Source: an uncultured Devosia sp.
GTDB lineage: Bacteria > Pseudomonadota > Alphaproteobacteria > Rhizobiales > Devosiaceae
Reading direction: 5' to 3'
DNA length: 9,680 nt
NCBI GenBank assembly: GCA_913775215.1
Contig: CAJYKO010000249.1
Span: forward strand, 1 to 9,680
Shown here: positions 1 to 5,859 of the stretch, in pieces
Layout: every line of letters begins with the position of its first letter
Position numbering within the stretch: the stretch's first letter is position 1
Program-made: the position numbers and the translations under genes
The notes under the pieces: model-generated
Seen by the model: only the letters and a program-made list of their open reading frames with translations
Databases searched by the model: none
What the model was told of the DNA's origin: nothing

Positions 1-262
1 TGAGATTTCCCGCCTCACACGATATCGTCATCGTCGCCGGCATGCGTCCACTTGGGCGGGCCGGAATCAGCTGCTCAGAGTTAAAGGTGACGCTCAAACC
101 TTCGCCGGCTGCCGTGCCATTGCGAAACACGCCGTCATAGCAGGCAAGACGCTCCCCGTCGGTGGGAATAGCAGCGCATTGGGCGCCCGATTGCCCGAGG
201 GCCGGTCCACCCAAAGCGACCGAACCCAAAATCGCCAGCGTCGCCCACCGCATCACCTGCAC
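1..262 (-). CDS. Exported small protein with CxxI...RLxCYD motif (VasI/TagO-like), 3' end outside window
   Basis: This is a partial gene; 87 residues are visible and the frame is open to the left edge. I chose the GTG at 262-260 because GGGAGGA (275-269) lies six bases before it. An in-frame ATG at 304 would add 14 residues but has no Shine-Dalgarno sequence. From the GTG start, residues 1-24 form a signal peptide: a short N-region with Arg5, a hydrophobic core WATLAILGSVALGG, and a likely cleavage after ALG. The mature part begins with a Cys-containing motif, CAAIPTDGERLACYDGVF, and a third Cys lies in TISCEAGNL near the edge. The CxxI-x5-RLxCYD signature followed by a C-x-x-(G/N)-x strand recalls the VasI/TagO family of type VI secretion accessory proteins. 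It is also found in unrelated-looking small exported proteins of rhizobia, so I infer a periplasmic location and leave the function open. It lies 93 bases downstream of the dikinase-like gene on the same strand and could be co-transcribed with it. Confidence 0.6.
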   Translation of the reverse strand, partial: MQVMRWATLAILGSVALGGPALGQSGAQCAAIPTDGERLACYDGVFRNGTAAGEGLSVTFNSEQLIPARPSGRMPATMTISCEAGNL

Positions 263-268
263 CAGCAG

Positions 269-275
269 TCCTCCC
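269..275 (-). promoter_or_regulatory. Ribosome-binding site of the exported protein gene
   Basis: Read on the minus strand this is GGGAGGA, six bases before the GTG at 262-260. It decides the start: the in-frame ATG at 304-302 has only pyrimidine-rich sequence upstream. Confidence 0.5.
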
Positions 276-355
276 AGTCTTCTTGTCTTTGCTCTGCCCA
301 ACATATTGGAGCAAGCCCAGGAAAAGGGAATGGGGTCAGGCAAAAGTGTGGCGCG

Positions 356-2644
356 TCACGTCGCCGCCTGCGCGAGCGTCAACCGGGCCACGGGCACGCG
401 ATAGGGCGCGCAGGAGACATAGTCGACACCGAGCCCGGCAAAGTATTTGAGCGAGACGGGATCACCCGCATGCTCGCCACAAATCCCGATCTTGAGGCGC
501 GGATTGGCCGCCCTTCCCCGCTCGATGGCGATGGAGATCATCTCGCCCACGCCCTTTTCGTCGATGGTCACGAATGGATCGCGCTCATAGATGCCCTTGC
601 GCTGATAGACCGCGAGGAAAGTCGGCGCATCATCGCGCGAAATCCCGAAGGTCGTCTGCGTCAAGTCATTGGTGCCAAAGGAAATGAAGTCGACCATATT
701 GGCAATATCGCCCGTACGAAGGCAGGCGCGCGGCAATTCGATCATGGTCCCGAACGAGAATTTGACCTGCTCGGACTTCAACAGCCCCGAATTGGCGATG
801 ATCGCCATGGTCCGCTCGCGCACCCAGGCGACCTCCGAAGCGGTCGAGACGAAGGGCACCATGACTTCGACCGGAATAGGCTTGTTGAGCCGTTCGCTGG
901 CCTCCCGCGCGCCGGCAATCACGGCCTGCATCTGCATCTGCAAGATTTCGGGGTAAGTGATCGCGAGCCGCACGCCGCGATGGCCAAGCATCGGATTGAT
1001 TTCGGCAATCCGCTCGAGCCGCATCCTCAGCGCCCGCACGGCAACGCCAAGCGAGGCCGCTGTGTCCTCGATTTCCTCTTCGGTTCGCGGCAAAAATTCA
1101 TGAAGCGGTGGATCGAACAGCCGCACAGTAACAGGCAACCCGCCCATCACCGAGAACAGCGCCGAATAGTCGCCGGTCTGGAAATCGACGAGCCCATTGA
1201 CCGCAAGGCTGCGCGCCTCCTCGTCCTCGGAAAGGATCATGCGCCGCAGCGCCACCATGCGCTCGGGCGAAAAGAACATATGTTCGGAGCGCGCCAGCCC
1301 AATCCCCTCGGCCCCGAAACTGAGCGCGGTCGCGGCCGATTCCGTGGTTTCCACATTGGTCCGCACAGCCACTTCGCGGCTGGCATCCGACCACCCCAGC
1401 AGCGTCCCGATCGCCCCACCAATATGGGGTTGAGACAGCGGCAGATTACCGAGATAAACCGATCCATCGCTGCCATCGATCGTCAGCCGATCGCCGGGCC
1501 GGAACTCACGCGAGCCGATGCGGCAGACCATTTCCACTGTGTCGACCGACAGTGTCCGCACGCCCGCCACACAAGGCTTGCCGGTGATACGCGCAATCAC
1601 GCCGGCATGGCTCGTCATGCCGCCACGCGCCGTCAAAATCCCCGTCGCAGCCTTCATGCCCTCGATATCGGCGGGCCCGGTTTCATTCACCACCAGTATG
1701 CAATGCTTGCCGCGCGCCCGCAGCCGCGCAGCATCGTCCGCCGAAAAGGTGATGATCCCGGTCGCCGCGCCCGGCGAGACGCCAAGGCCGGTCGCGATCG
1801 GCGTCGCGTCATCGGTCGATTTGATGCGCGGATGCAGCAATTGCGGCAGGCGGTTGGGGTCGACACGGCTCACCGCATTATGCGGCGACCAGATTTTGTT
1901 CTGCACGCGATCGACAGCCGCCTCGAGCTCCGCCGCCGCCGACGCCTGCACCGGCCGCGCCGAGAGGAACTGCACCCGCCCGCGATCGATCGCCACAAGG
2001 CATGCCATGTGCCGCCCCGCCTTGGCATCGAGCAGGGAAATCAGCGCATCCACGCTTTCCGGCAAACGGGGCAATGGCGCACCATTGAGCGGCGCTGGAC
2101 CCAAGGCTCCCGTCGCAGCATTGCGCGTCAAGAATTGTTCGAGCTCGCCCTCTGCCGCCACCTGCACCAGAACGATCTGGCGGGCGCGGTCGTCATCCTG
2201 GCGGAAACTCGCCCAGGATTTCTGCGGAAAGCCATAACTATCGAAGGCCTGCTTGATAGCCTTGGCCAGTGGCCGCGTCGGATCGACCGAATCTTCCGGC
2301 GCCGTCGGCGCAGCAATCCCGATACGCGCCGGCTGCAGGCCACTGTTATGATTGGCCGCCGATGTCCGCACCGCCAGCAATGGCGCCTTGCCGTCCTTGT
2401 CGACGAGCTTGAAGAGGCACGTCACCCAATGAGTTCTGAGGCGCGTATCGAGCCGCGTGCGCTCTGCCTGTAGAGCCTCCCAGGCGGCTCTTGTGATGGC
2501 AATGGTCGGCACGGTTGGAAAACCGGCCTCGCCCACGCGAAAAATCCAGCGCGCCTTGCCAGCAAGCAGTTTGAGCTGCGCGGCGGTGAGGTTTGCCTTC
2601 CCCTGGGCAGGGGCGATCGCAAACATTTCCTGGGCAAGACTCAC
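356..2644 (-). CDS. Pyruvate phosphate dikinase-like protein with reduced ATP-grasp domain (PEP-utilising)
   Basis: This 762-residue protein belongs to the PPDK/PEP-synthase/PTS enzyme I superfamily. Full PPDK is about 870-890 residues and interconverts ATP, Pi and pyruvate with AMP, PPi and PEP. Residues 1-235 are a remnant of the ATP-grasp domain, 285-400 the swivelling phosphohistidine domain (GGMTSHAGV, His346), and 425-762 the PEP/pyruvate barrel: Arg452 (LARSEHMFF), Arg508 (VRLFDPPLHEFLP), Glu636 (GTMIELPRA), Asn659 (FGTNDLTQ), Cys722 (GICGEHAGDP). From memory the Clostridium symbiosum enzyme has His455, Arg561, Arg617, Glu745, Asn768 and Cys831; every one is offset by exactly 109, so all the missing length is N-terminal to the histidine. 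In that region the family's metal-binding QDIEFT stretch is replaced by ACLVAID, and the ATP-binding SMPGMMDT loop is absent. ATP-dependent dikinase activity is therefore doubtful. The start is GTG, with AGGGA ten bases upstream. It is divergent from ispH. I withhold the name ppdK. Confidence 0.9.
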   Translation of the reverse strand: MSLAQEMFAIAPAQGKANLTAAQLKLLAGKARWIFRVGEAGFPTVPTIAITRAAWEALQAERTRLDTRLRTHWVTCLFKLVDKDGKAPLLAVRTSAANHNSGLQPARIGIAAPTAPEDSVDPTRPLAKAIKQAFDSYGFPQKSWASFRQDDDRARQIVLVQVAAEGELEQFLTRNAATGALGPAPLNGAPLPRLPESVDALISLLDAKAGRHMACLVAIDRGRVQFLSARPVQASAAAELEAAVDRVQNKIWSPHNAVSRVDPNRLPQLLHPRIKSTDDATPIATGLGVSPGAATGIITFSADDAARLRARGKHCILVVNETGPADIEGMKAATGILTARGGMTSHAGVIARITGKPCVAGVRTLSVDTVEMVCRIGSREFRPGDRLTIDGSDGSVYLGNLPLSQPHIGGAIGTLLGWSDASREVAVRTNVETTESAATALSFGAEGIGLARSEHMFFSPERMVALRRMILSEDEEARSLAVNGLVDFQTGDYSALFSVMGGLPVTVRLFDPPLHEFLPRTEEEIEDTAASLGVAVRALRMRLERIAEINPMLGHRGVRLAITYPEILQMQMQAVIAGAREASERLNKPIPVEVMVPFVSTASEVAWVRERTMAIIANSGLLKSEQVKFSFGTMIELPRACLRTGDIANMVDFISFGTNDLTQTTFGISRDDAPTFLAVYQRKGIYERDPFVTIDEKGVGEMISIAIERGRAANPRLKIGICGEHAGDPVSLKYFAGLGVDYVSCAPYRVPVARLTLAQAAT

Positions 2645-2676
2645 CGGCCAACCGTCCCTGACTTCATCCTCGCCTC

Positions 2677-2706
2677 ATATTGCCTCAGCCCCCCGTCCCG
2701 CTGCAA
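2677..2706 (-). promoter_or_regulatory. Possible promoter of the dikinase-like gene
   Basis: On the minus strand TTGCAG (2706-2701) and CAATAT (2682-2677) are separated by 18 bases. They would start transcription near 2670, about 25 bases before the GTG start. The match to a housekeeping sigma consensus is only moderate, so this is an inference from sequence and position. Confidence 0.3.
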
Positions 2707-2712
2707 CAGCAC

Positions 2713-2741
2713 TTGACTTGAGGGGTTACCGAAAGCATCTC
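2713..2741 (+). promoter_or_regulatory. Possible ispH promoter with strong -35 element
   Basis: TTGACT at 2713-2718, within the common alphaproteobacterial CTTGAC context, is the clearest -35 element in the 104-bp divergent intergenic region. At 17-base spacing the -10 would be the poor CATCTC at 2736-2741. That would put the transcript start at or very near the ispH ATG at 2749, giving little or no leader. Confidence 0.35.
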
Positions 2742-2748
2742 ATCTGTC

Positions 2749-3720
2749 ATGGAAAAACGGCCACACCTCGACATCATGCTCTGTGCCCCACGCGGTTTTT
2801 GCGCCGGGGTTGATCGCGCCATCCAGATCGTGGAACTGGCTCTCCAGAAATATGGCGCGCCGGTCTATGTCCGCCACGCCATCGTGCACAACAAATATGT
2901 TGTGCAAGGGCTTGAGGCGAAGGGGGCCGTCTTCGTCGAGGAACTCGATGAAATCCCCGCAGGCGAAGCGCCCGTCGTCTTCTCCGCCCATGGCGTGCCC
3001 AAGAGTGTGCCGGCCGATGCCAAATCACGAAACATGTTCTTTCTCGATGCCACCTGTCCACTTGTGAGCAAGGTGCATGTCGAAGCCACACGCCATTTCG
3101 AGGACGGTCACGAGATCGTGCTGATCGGCCATGCCGGCCATCCCGAAGTCATCGGCACCATGGGCCAATTGCCCGATGGCGCCGTGACGCTTATCCAAAC
3201 CATCGAAGACGCCAACAGCTTCATCCCGAAAAACCCCGAAACCCTGGCCTTCGTGACGCAGACGACGCTCAGCGTCGACGATACGCGCGAGATCGTCGCA
3301 GCCCTCAAATCGCGCTTCCCCGCGATCAACGGACCGCACAAGGAAGACATCTGCTACGCGACAACCAATCGCCAGGAATCTATCAAGGCCGTGGCGCCGC
3401 TCGTCGAAGCCATGATCGTCGTCGGCTCGCCGCACTCGTCTAATTCCCTGCGCCTCGTCGAAGTCGCGCTGCGCAGCGGCTGCAAGGTGGCTACCCTCGT
3501 CGATCGCGCTAGCGAAATCGACTGGTCGCTCTATGGTGACATCAAGTCCCTCGGCGTCAGCGCCGGTGCCTCCGCTCCGGAAAGCCTGGTCGAAGAAGTC
3601 ATCGATGCCTTCGCCGCGCGCTATGAGATCAGCGTCGAAACCAAGACCACGGCCGAAGAAAACATCGCCTTCAATATCCCGAGGGTCCTCCGCAATCTGG
3701 AAGTGGCCTCCGGACGATGA
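2749..3720 (+). CDS. ispH: 4-hydroxy-3-methylbut-2-enyl diphosphate reductase
   Basis: This 323-residue cytosolic iron-sulfur enzyme carries out the last step of the MEP isoprenoid pathway, reducing HMBPP to IPP and DMAPP. The three cluster cysteines are present: Cys18 in PRGFCAGVDRA, Cys103 in DATCPLVSKVH and Cys202 in EDICYATTNRQE. Substrate-binding histidines lie in RHAIVHNKYVV (His47), SAHGVP (His81) and GHAGHPEVIGTMGQ (His131), the last followed by Glu133, the proton-relay glutamate of the family. The SSNS phosphate-binding stretch is at about 230-233. The length is normal. The first Met gives a normal N-terminus before the cysteine motif. No good Shine-Dalgarno precedes it (only GAAAG, 14-18 bases upstream), which fits a short or absent leader. 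The stop codon overlaps the start of the acetyltransferase gene as ATGA, implying translational coupling. Confidence 0.98.
   Translation: MEKRPHLDIMLCAPRGFCAGVDRAIQIVELALQKYGAPVYVRHAIVHNKYVVQGLEAKGAVFVEELDEIPAGEAPVVFSAHGVPKSVPADAKSRNMFFLDATCPLVSKVHVEATRHFEDGHEIVLIGHAGHPEVIGTMGQLPDGAVTLIQTIEDANSFIPKNPETLAFVTQTTLSVDDTREIVAALKSRFPAINGPHKEDICYATTNRQESIKAVAPLVEAMIVVGSPHSSNSLRLVEVALRSGCKVATLVDRASEIDWSLYGDIKSLGVSAGASAPESLVEEVIDAFAARYEISVETKTTAEENIAFNIPRVLRNLEVASGR
2885..2906. repeat. Perfect inverted repeat inside ispH (9-bp arms, 4-base spacer)
   Basis: TGCACAACA (2885-2893) and TGTTGTGCA (2898-2906) are exact reverse complements around AATA. The site lies about 136 bases into ispH and encodes the conserved HNKYVVQ stretch. 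It uses AAA, GTT and CAA codons that are uncommon in this GC-rich gene. It could form a hairpin or a dyad protein site, or be chance. Confidence 0.45.
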
Positions 3721-4244
3721 GCGATCTCGCCCTGTTCGAGACTGACCGGCTGGTTCTCTCTGGCTGGCGGCTCGACCAACTCGACGATCTCGTTGCTCTC
3801 CACGGCACACCCAATGTTGCCCGCTACCTCTCCGCAAGCGGCGAGCCCTGGCCCCGCGAAAAGGCGGAGACGGCGCTGCGCGGCTGGATCGAGCTTTTCG
3901 AAACCCGGCAACTGGGTAAGCTGCGCCTCACCCGTAAGAGCGATGGCGCCTTTATCGGCCGCGCCGGCTTCGGCCTCTATGGCCCCACCGGCGAGCCCGA
4001 AATCGGCTATGCGCTCTTTGAAGCCTATCACGGTCAAGGCTATGCCAAGGAAGCCGCTGCCGGCCTTCGCGATTGGTATTTTCGCGAAACGACTGGCACC
4101 CACTTCATCGGCTTTGCCGACACGCGCAATGCACCGTCCCTTGCCGTCTTGCGCAAGATCGGCATGGAGCCGACCCATGTCGCGGTCGAGCCCGGCGGCC
4201 TGACCTGCCAATTCCATATCCTGAGGCGACCAAGCATTGGCTGA
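3717..4244 (+). CDS. GNAT acetyltransferase, RimJ/RimL-like
   Basis: A 175-residue protein of the GNAT superfamily (Acetyltransf_3 type), which transfers an acetyl group from acetyl-CoA to an amine, often a protein N-terminus or a small molecule. The usual N-terminal signature is present (ETDRLVLSGWRLDQLDDL, residues 8-25). The beta-strand EIGYAL (95-100) leads into the acetyl-CoA pyrophosphate loop HGQGYAKEA (105-113), and the C-terminal N-x-x-S-x-x-V-L-x-K-I-G-M helix is at 138-150. The length is standard. The ATG overlaps the ispH stop, and the last eight bases overlap rnhA, so the three genes form one tight unit. The substrate cannot be read from the sequence. In several rhizobia, as I recall, the gene between ispH and rnhA is thrB (homoserine kinase); here an acetyltransferase takes that place. 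Confidence 0.92.
   Translation: MSDLALFETDRLVLSGWRLDQLDDLVALHGTPNVARYLSASGEPWPREKAETALRGWIELFETRQLGKLRLTRKSDGAFIGRAGFGLYGPTGEPEIGYALFEAYHGQGYAKEAAAGLRDWYFRETTGTHFIGFADTRNAPSLAVLRKIGMEPTHVAVEPGGLTCQFHILRRPSIG
4223..4226 (+). promoter_or_regulatory. Ribosome-binding site of rnhA, inside the acetyltransferase gene
   Basis: GAGG lies ten bases before the TTG at 4237-4239. It supports a TTG start overlapping the end of the upstream gene, since no ATG or GTG in this frame lies close by. Confidence 0.4.
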
Positions 4245-4710
4245 ACCTGTCATCATCCATACCGACGGCGCCTGTTCCGGCAATCCAGGCCCCGGCGGCT
4301 GGGGTGCGATTCTGCAATTCGGCCAGCACCGCAAGGAGCTGAAGGGCGGCGAATCGCATACCACCAACAACAAGATGGAGCTGACCGCTGCCATCGAGGC
4401 GCTTAATGCCCTGACGCGCCCCTGCGCCATCGAGCTCCACACCGACAGCCAATATGTCAAGAACGGCGTTCAGGGCTGGATTCACGGCTGGAAAAAGAAC
4501 GGCTGGAAAACCGCCGACAAAAAGCCTGTGAAAAACGTCGAACTCTGGCAAGCGCTCGACGAAGCCACCAAGCGCCACCAGATCTCCTGGCACTGGGTCA
4601 AGGGCCACGCCGGCGACGAACTCAACGAGCGCGCCGACGAACTCGCCCGCGAAGGCATGGCGCCGTTCAAGGGCAAGAAAGCCCCGGAAGGTTTTGCGCC
4701 ACCTTTTTGA
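4237..4710 (+). CDS. rnhA: Ribonuclease HI
   Basis: This 157-residue endonuclease cuts the RNA strand of RNA:DNA hybrids, acting in R-loop removal and primer clearance. The catalytic residues fall at the same numbers as in the Escherichia coli enzyme: Asp10 (HTDGACSGNPGPGGWG), Glu48 (TTNNKMELTAA), Asp70 (LHTDSQYV), His124 (VKGHAGDELNERAD) and Asp134. The basic handle region with its Trp and Lys residues (GWIHGWKKNGWKTADKKPVK, 80-99) is present, so this is a type 1 enzyme with the substrate-binding protrusion. The agreement in numbering strongly supports the TTG start at 4237. The gene overlaps the acetyltransferase gene by eight bases, so coupled translation is likely. It ends in a convergent arrangement with the DUF808 gene across a repeat-bearing intergenic region. 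Confidence 0.97.
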   Translation: MAEPVIIHTDGACSGNPGPGGWGAILQFGQHRKELKGGESHTTNNKMELTAAIEALNALTRPCAIELHTDSQYVKNGVQGWIHGWKKNGWKTADKKPVKNVELWQALDEATKRHQISWHWVKGHAGDELNERADELAREGMAPFKGKKAPEGFAPPF

Positions 4711-4733
4711 ATTTGCGGGAACGCCCTCTATTC

Positions 4734-4850
4734 TTCTTCCTATCGGGGAGAAGGTGGCGCGCAGCGCCGGATGAGGGTGGATGCAGCGGTTAGCGCACAC
4801 GCCCCTCACCGACTTGGCTACGCTGAGCCACCTCTCCCCGATGGGGAGAG
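4734..4850. repeat. Two inverted copies of a Rhizobiales-type palindromic intergenic repeat (RIME-like)
   Basis: The 156-bp gap between convergent rnhA and the DUF808 gene is mostly this element. ATCGGGGAGAAGGTGGC (4742-4758) is repeated in inverse as GCCACCTCTCCCCGAT (4827-4842), with one base inserted. Each half has its own inner hairpin: GGCGC-GCA-GCGCC (4756-4768), and TGGCT...AGCCA (4815-4819 with 4826-4830). Each half also has an outer hairpin. The right one is perfect, CTCTCCCC-GAT-GGGGAGAG (4832-4850). The left is decayed, TTCTTCC (4734-4740) pairing with GGAGAA plus one G:U. GGATGAGGG (4769-4777) and its inverse near CCCCTCACC (4802-4810) complete the unit. The motif resembles RIME/ABC-type mosaic repeats known in rhizobia; that assignment is from memory. 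It may act as a 3'-end stabilising structure for both transcripts. No T-run follows on either strand. Confidence 0.75.
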
Positions 4851-4866
4851 AAACAAGACGCAGTGC

Positions 4867-5847
4867 TCAAGCCCGCTTCGGCAGCATCCGCTTAATCGCC
4901 TTCCAAGCCGGCGCAATCACGTAGCCAGCGACCGGGATCAACAGTGCCCCAAGCGCCAGGCCAAAGAAAAAGTCCACAAACGCGGTCGCGAACCAGCCCG
5001 CCACTGCCGCGATGGATGGGAAAATGTGCTCGGCCCAATGCGCCGCCGCTTCAATGATGTGTTCTGGCCAATCGAGCCCAAATTCATAAAGCCCATGGGC
5101 GACGATCGAACCACCGACCCAGGTCATCGCCGCCGTGCCGACAATGCTTAGCGCCTGCATGAAATAGGGCATGCCGACCACCAGCCCACGCCCGAACCCA
5201 CGACCTGCGCCGGTCCTGGCATTCTTGGCCATGAAGAGCCCAAAATCGTCGGCCTTCACGATCAGCGCTACGGCGCCATAAACGACCACTGTGATACCGA
5301 TCCCGGCTACGGCCAGCACTACCGCGCGGGTCCAAAAGTCACCCACTTCAATCGCCGCCAGAATGATGGTCATGATCTCAGCCGAGAGAATGAAATCGGT
5401 CTTGATCGCCCCACCGACCTTTTGATCTTCGAGCGTTTTGGGATCGATCGCTGCGGGCTCGAGGCCTGCTTCATGATGCTCCGCCTCATGTGGCGCGAAC
5501 ATATGAAAGACCTTTTCGGCACCCTCATAGCAGAGATAAGCGCCGCCGATCATCAGCAGCGGCGTAATCAGCCAAGGCGCAAAAAAGCTGAGCAGCAGCG
5601 CTGCAGGCAGAAGAAACAGCAGCTTGTTCTTGATCGAACCCCAGGCGATCTTGCCGACGATCGGCAATTCGCGATCGGCGTTAAAACCCTGCACATAGTT
5701 GGGGGTCACCGCAGCATCGTCGATGACCGCACCGGCTGCCTTGGCCCCTGCCTTGGCCGCCTGCCCCGCAACGTCGTCGAGCGAAGCCGCGGCAACCTTG
5801 ACCAACCCGGCGACATCGTCGAGCAAAGCAAGCAGGCCAACACTCAT
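4867..5847 (-). CDS. DUF808/YedI-family integral membrane protein
   Basis: This 326-residue inner-membrane protein belongs to the DUF808 (YedI) family, whose function is not established. The start MSVGLLALLDDVAGLVKVAAASLDD... is the family's typical N-terminus, with the conserved DDAAVTPNYVQGF..ADRELPIV segment at 43-64. Hydrophobic segments lie at about 74-107, 151-168, 174-198, 227-256 and 277-318. A His/Glu-rich loop follows the first pair of helices (FHMFAPHEAEHHEAG, 114-128) and might bind metal, but that is only a guess. The KADDFGLFMAK segment (198-208) is also characteristic. The ATG lies 11 bases after the glyS stop. The C-terminus is basic (KRMLPKRA), as expected for a cytoplasmic tail. 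It is probably co-transcribed with glyS, although no functional link is known. Confidence 0.93.
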   Translation of the reverse strand: MSVGLLALLDDVAGLVKVAAASLDDVAGQAAKAGAKAAGAVIDDAAVTPNYVQGFNADRELPIVGKIAWGSIKNKLLFLLPAALLLSFFAPWLITPLLMIGGAYLCYEGAEKVFHMFAPHEAEHHEAGLEPAAIDPKTLEDQKVGGAIKTDFILSAEIMTIILAAIEVGDFWTRAVVLAVAGIGITVVVYGAVALIVKADDFGLFMAKNARTGAGRGFGRGLVVGMPYFMQALSIVGTAAMTWVGGSIVAHGLYEFGLDWPEHIIEAAAHWAEHIFPSIAAVAGWFATAFVDFFFGLALGALLIPVAGYVIAPAWKAIKRMLPKRA

Positions 5848-5854
5848 GTTTTGG

Positions 5855-5859
5855 TCCTT
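5855..5859 (-). promoter_or_regulatory. Ribosome-binding site of the DUF808 gene, abutting the glyS stop codon
   Basis: On the minus strand the junction reads TAAAGGACCAAAACATG. AAGGA begins on the last base of the glyS stop codon and sits seven bases before the ATG. This spacing favours reinitiation or coupling with glyS. Confidence 0.6.

Noticed and set aside
179..2473. Plus-strand open frame of 764 codons opposite the dikinase-like gene
   Set aside because: It is fully antisense to a clearly homologous gene, is very rich in Arg/His with no recognisable motif, and is the kind of open frame that high-GC codon bias produces.
3025..3837. Minus-strand open frame of 270 codons opposite ispH
   Set aside because: It is a shadow of ispH with Arg/Asp/Gly-rich composition and no motif, crossing into the acetyltransferase gene.
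4105..4809. Minus-strand open frame of 234 codons opposite rnhA
   Set aside because: It is antisense to rnhA, whose catalytic residues are all present, and its proposed start lies inside the intergenic repeat.
4832..4850. Hairpin CTCTCCCC-GAT-GGGGAGAG as an intrinsic terminator
   Set aside because: No run of T follows on either strand (AAACAAG on the plus side), and the hairpin is explained as the end unit of the palindromic repeat.
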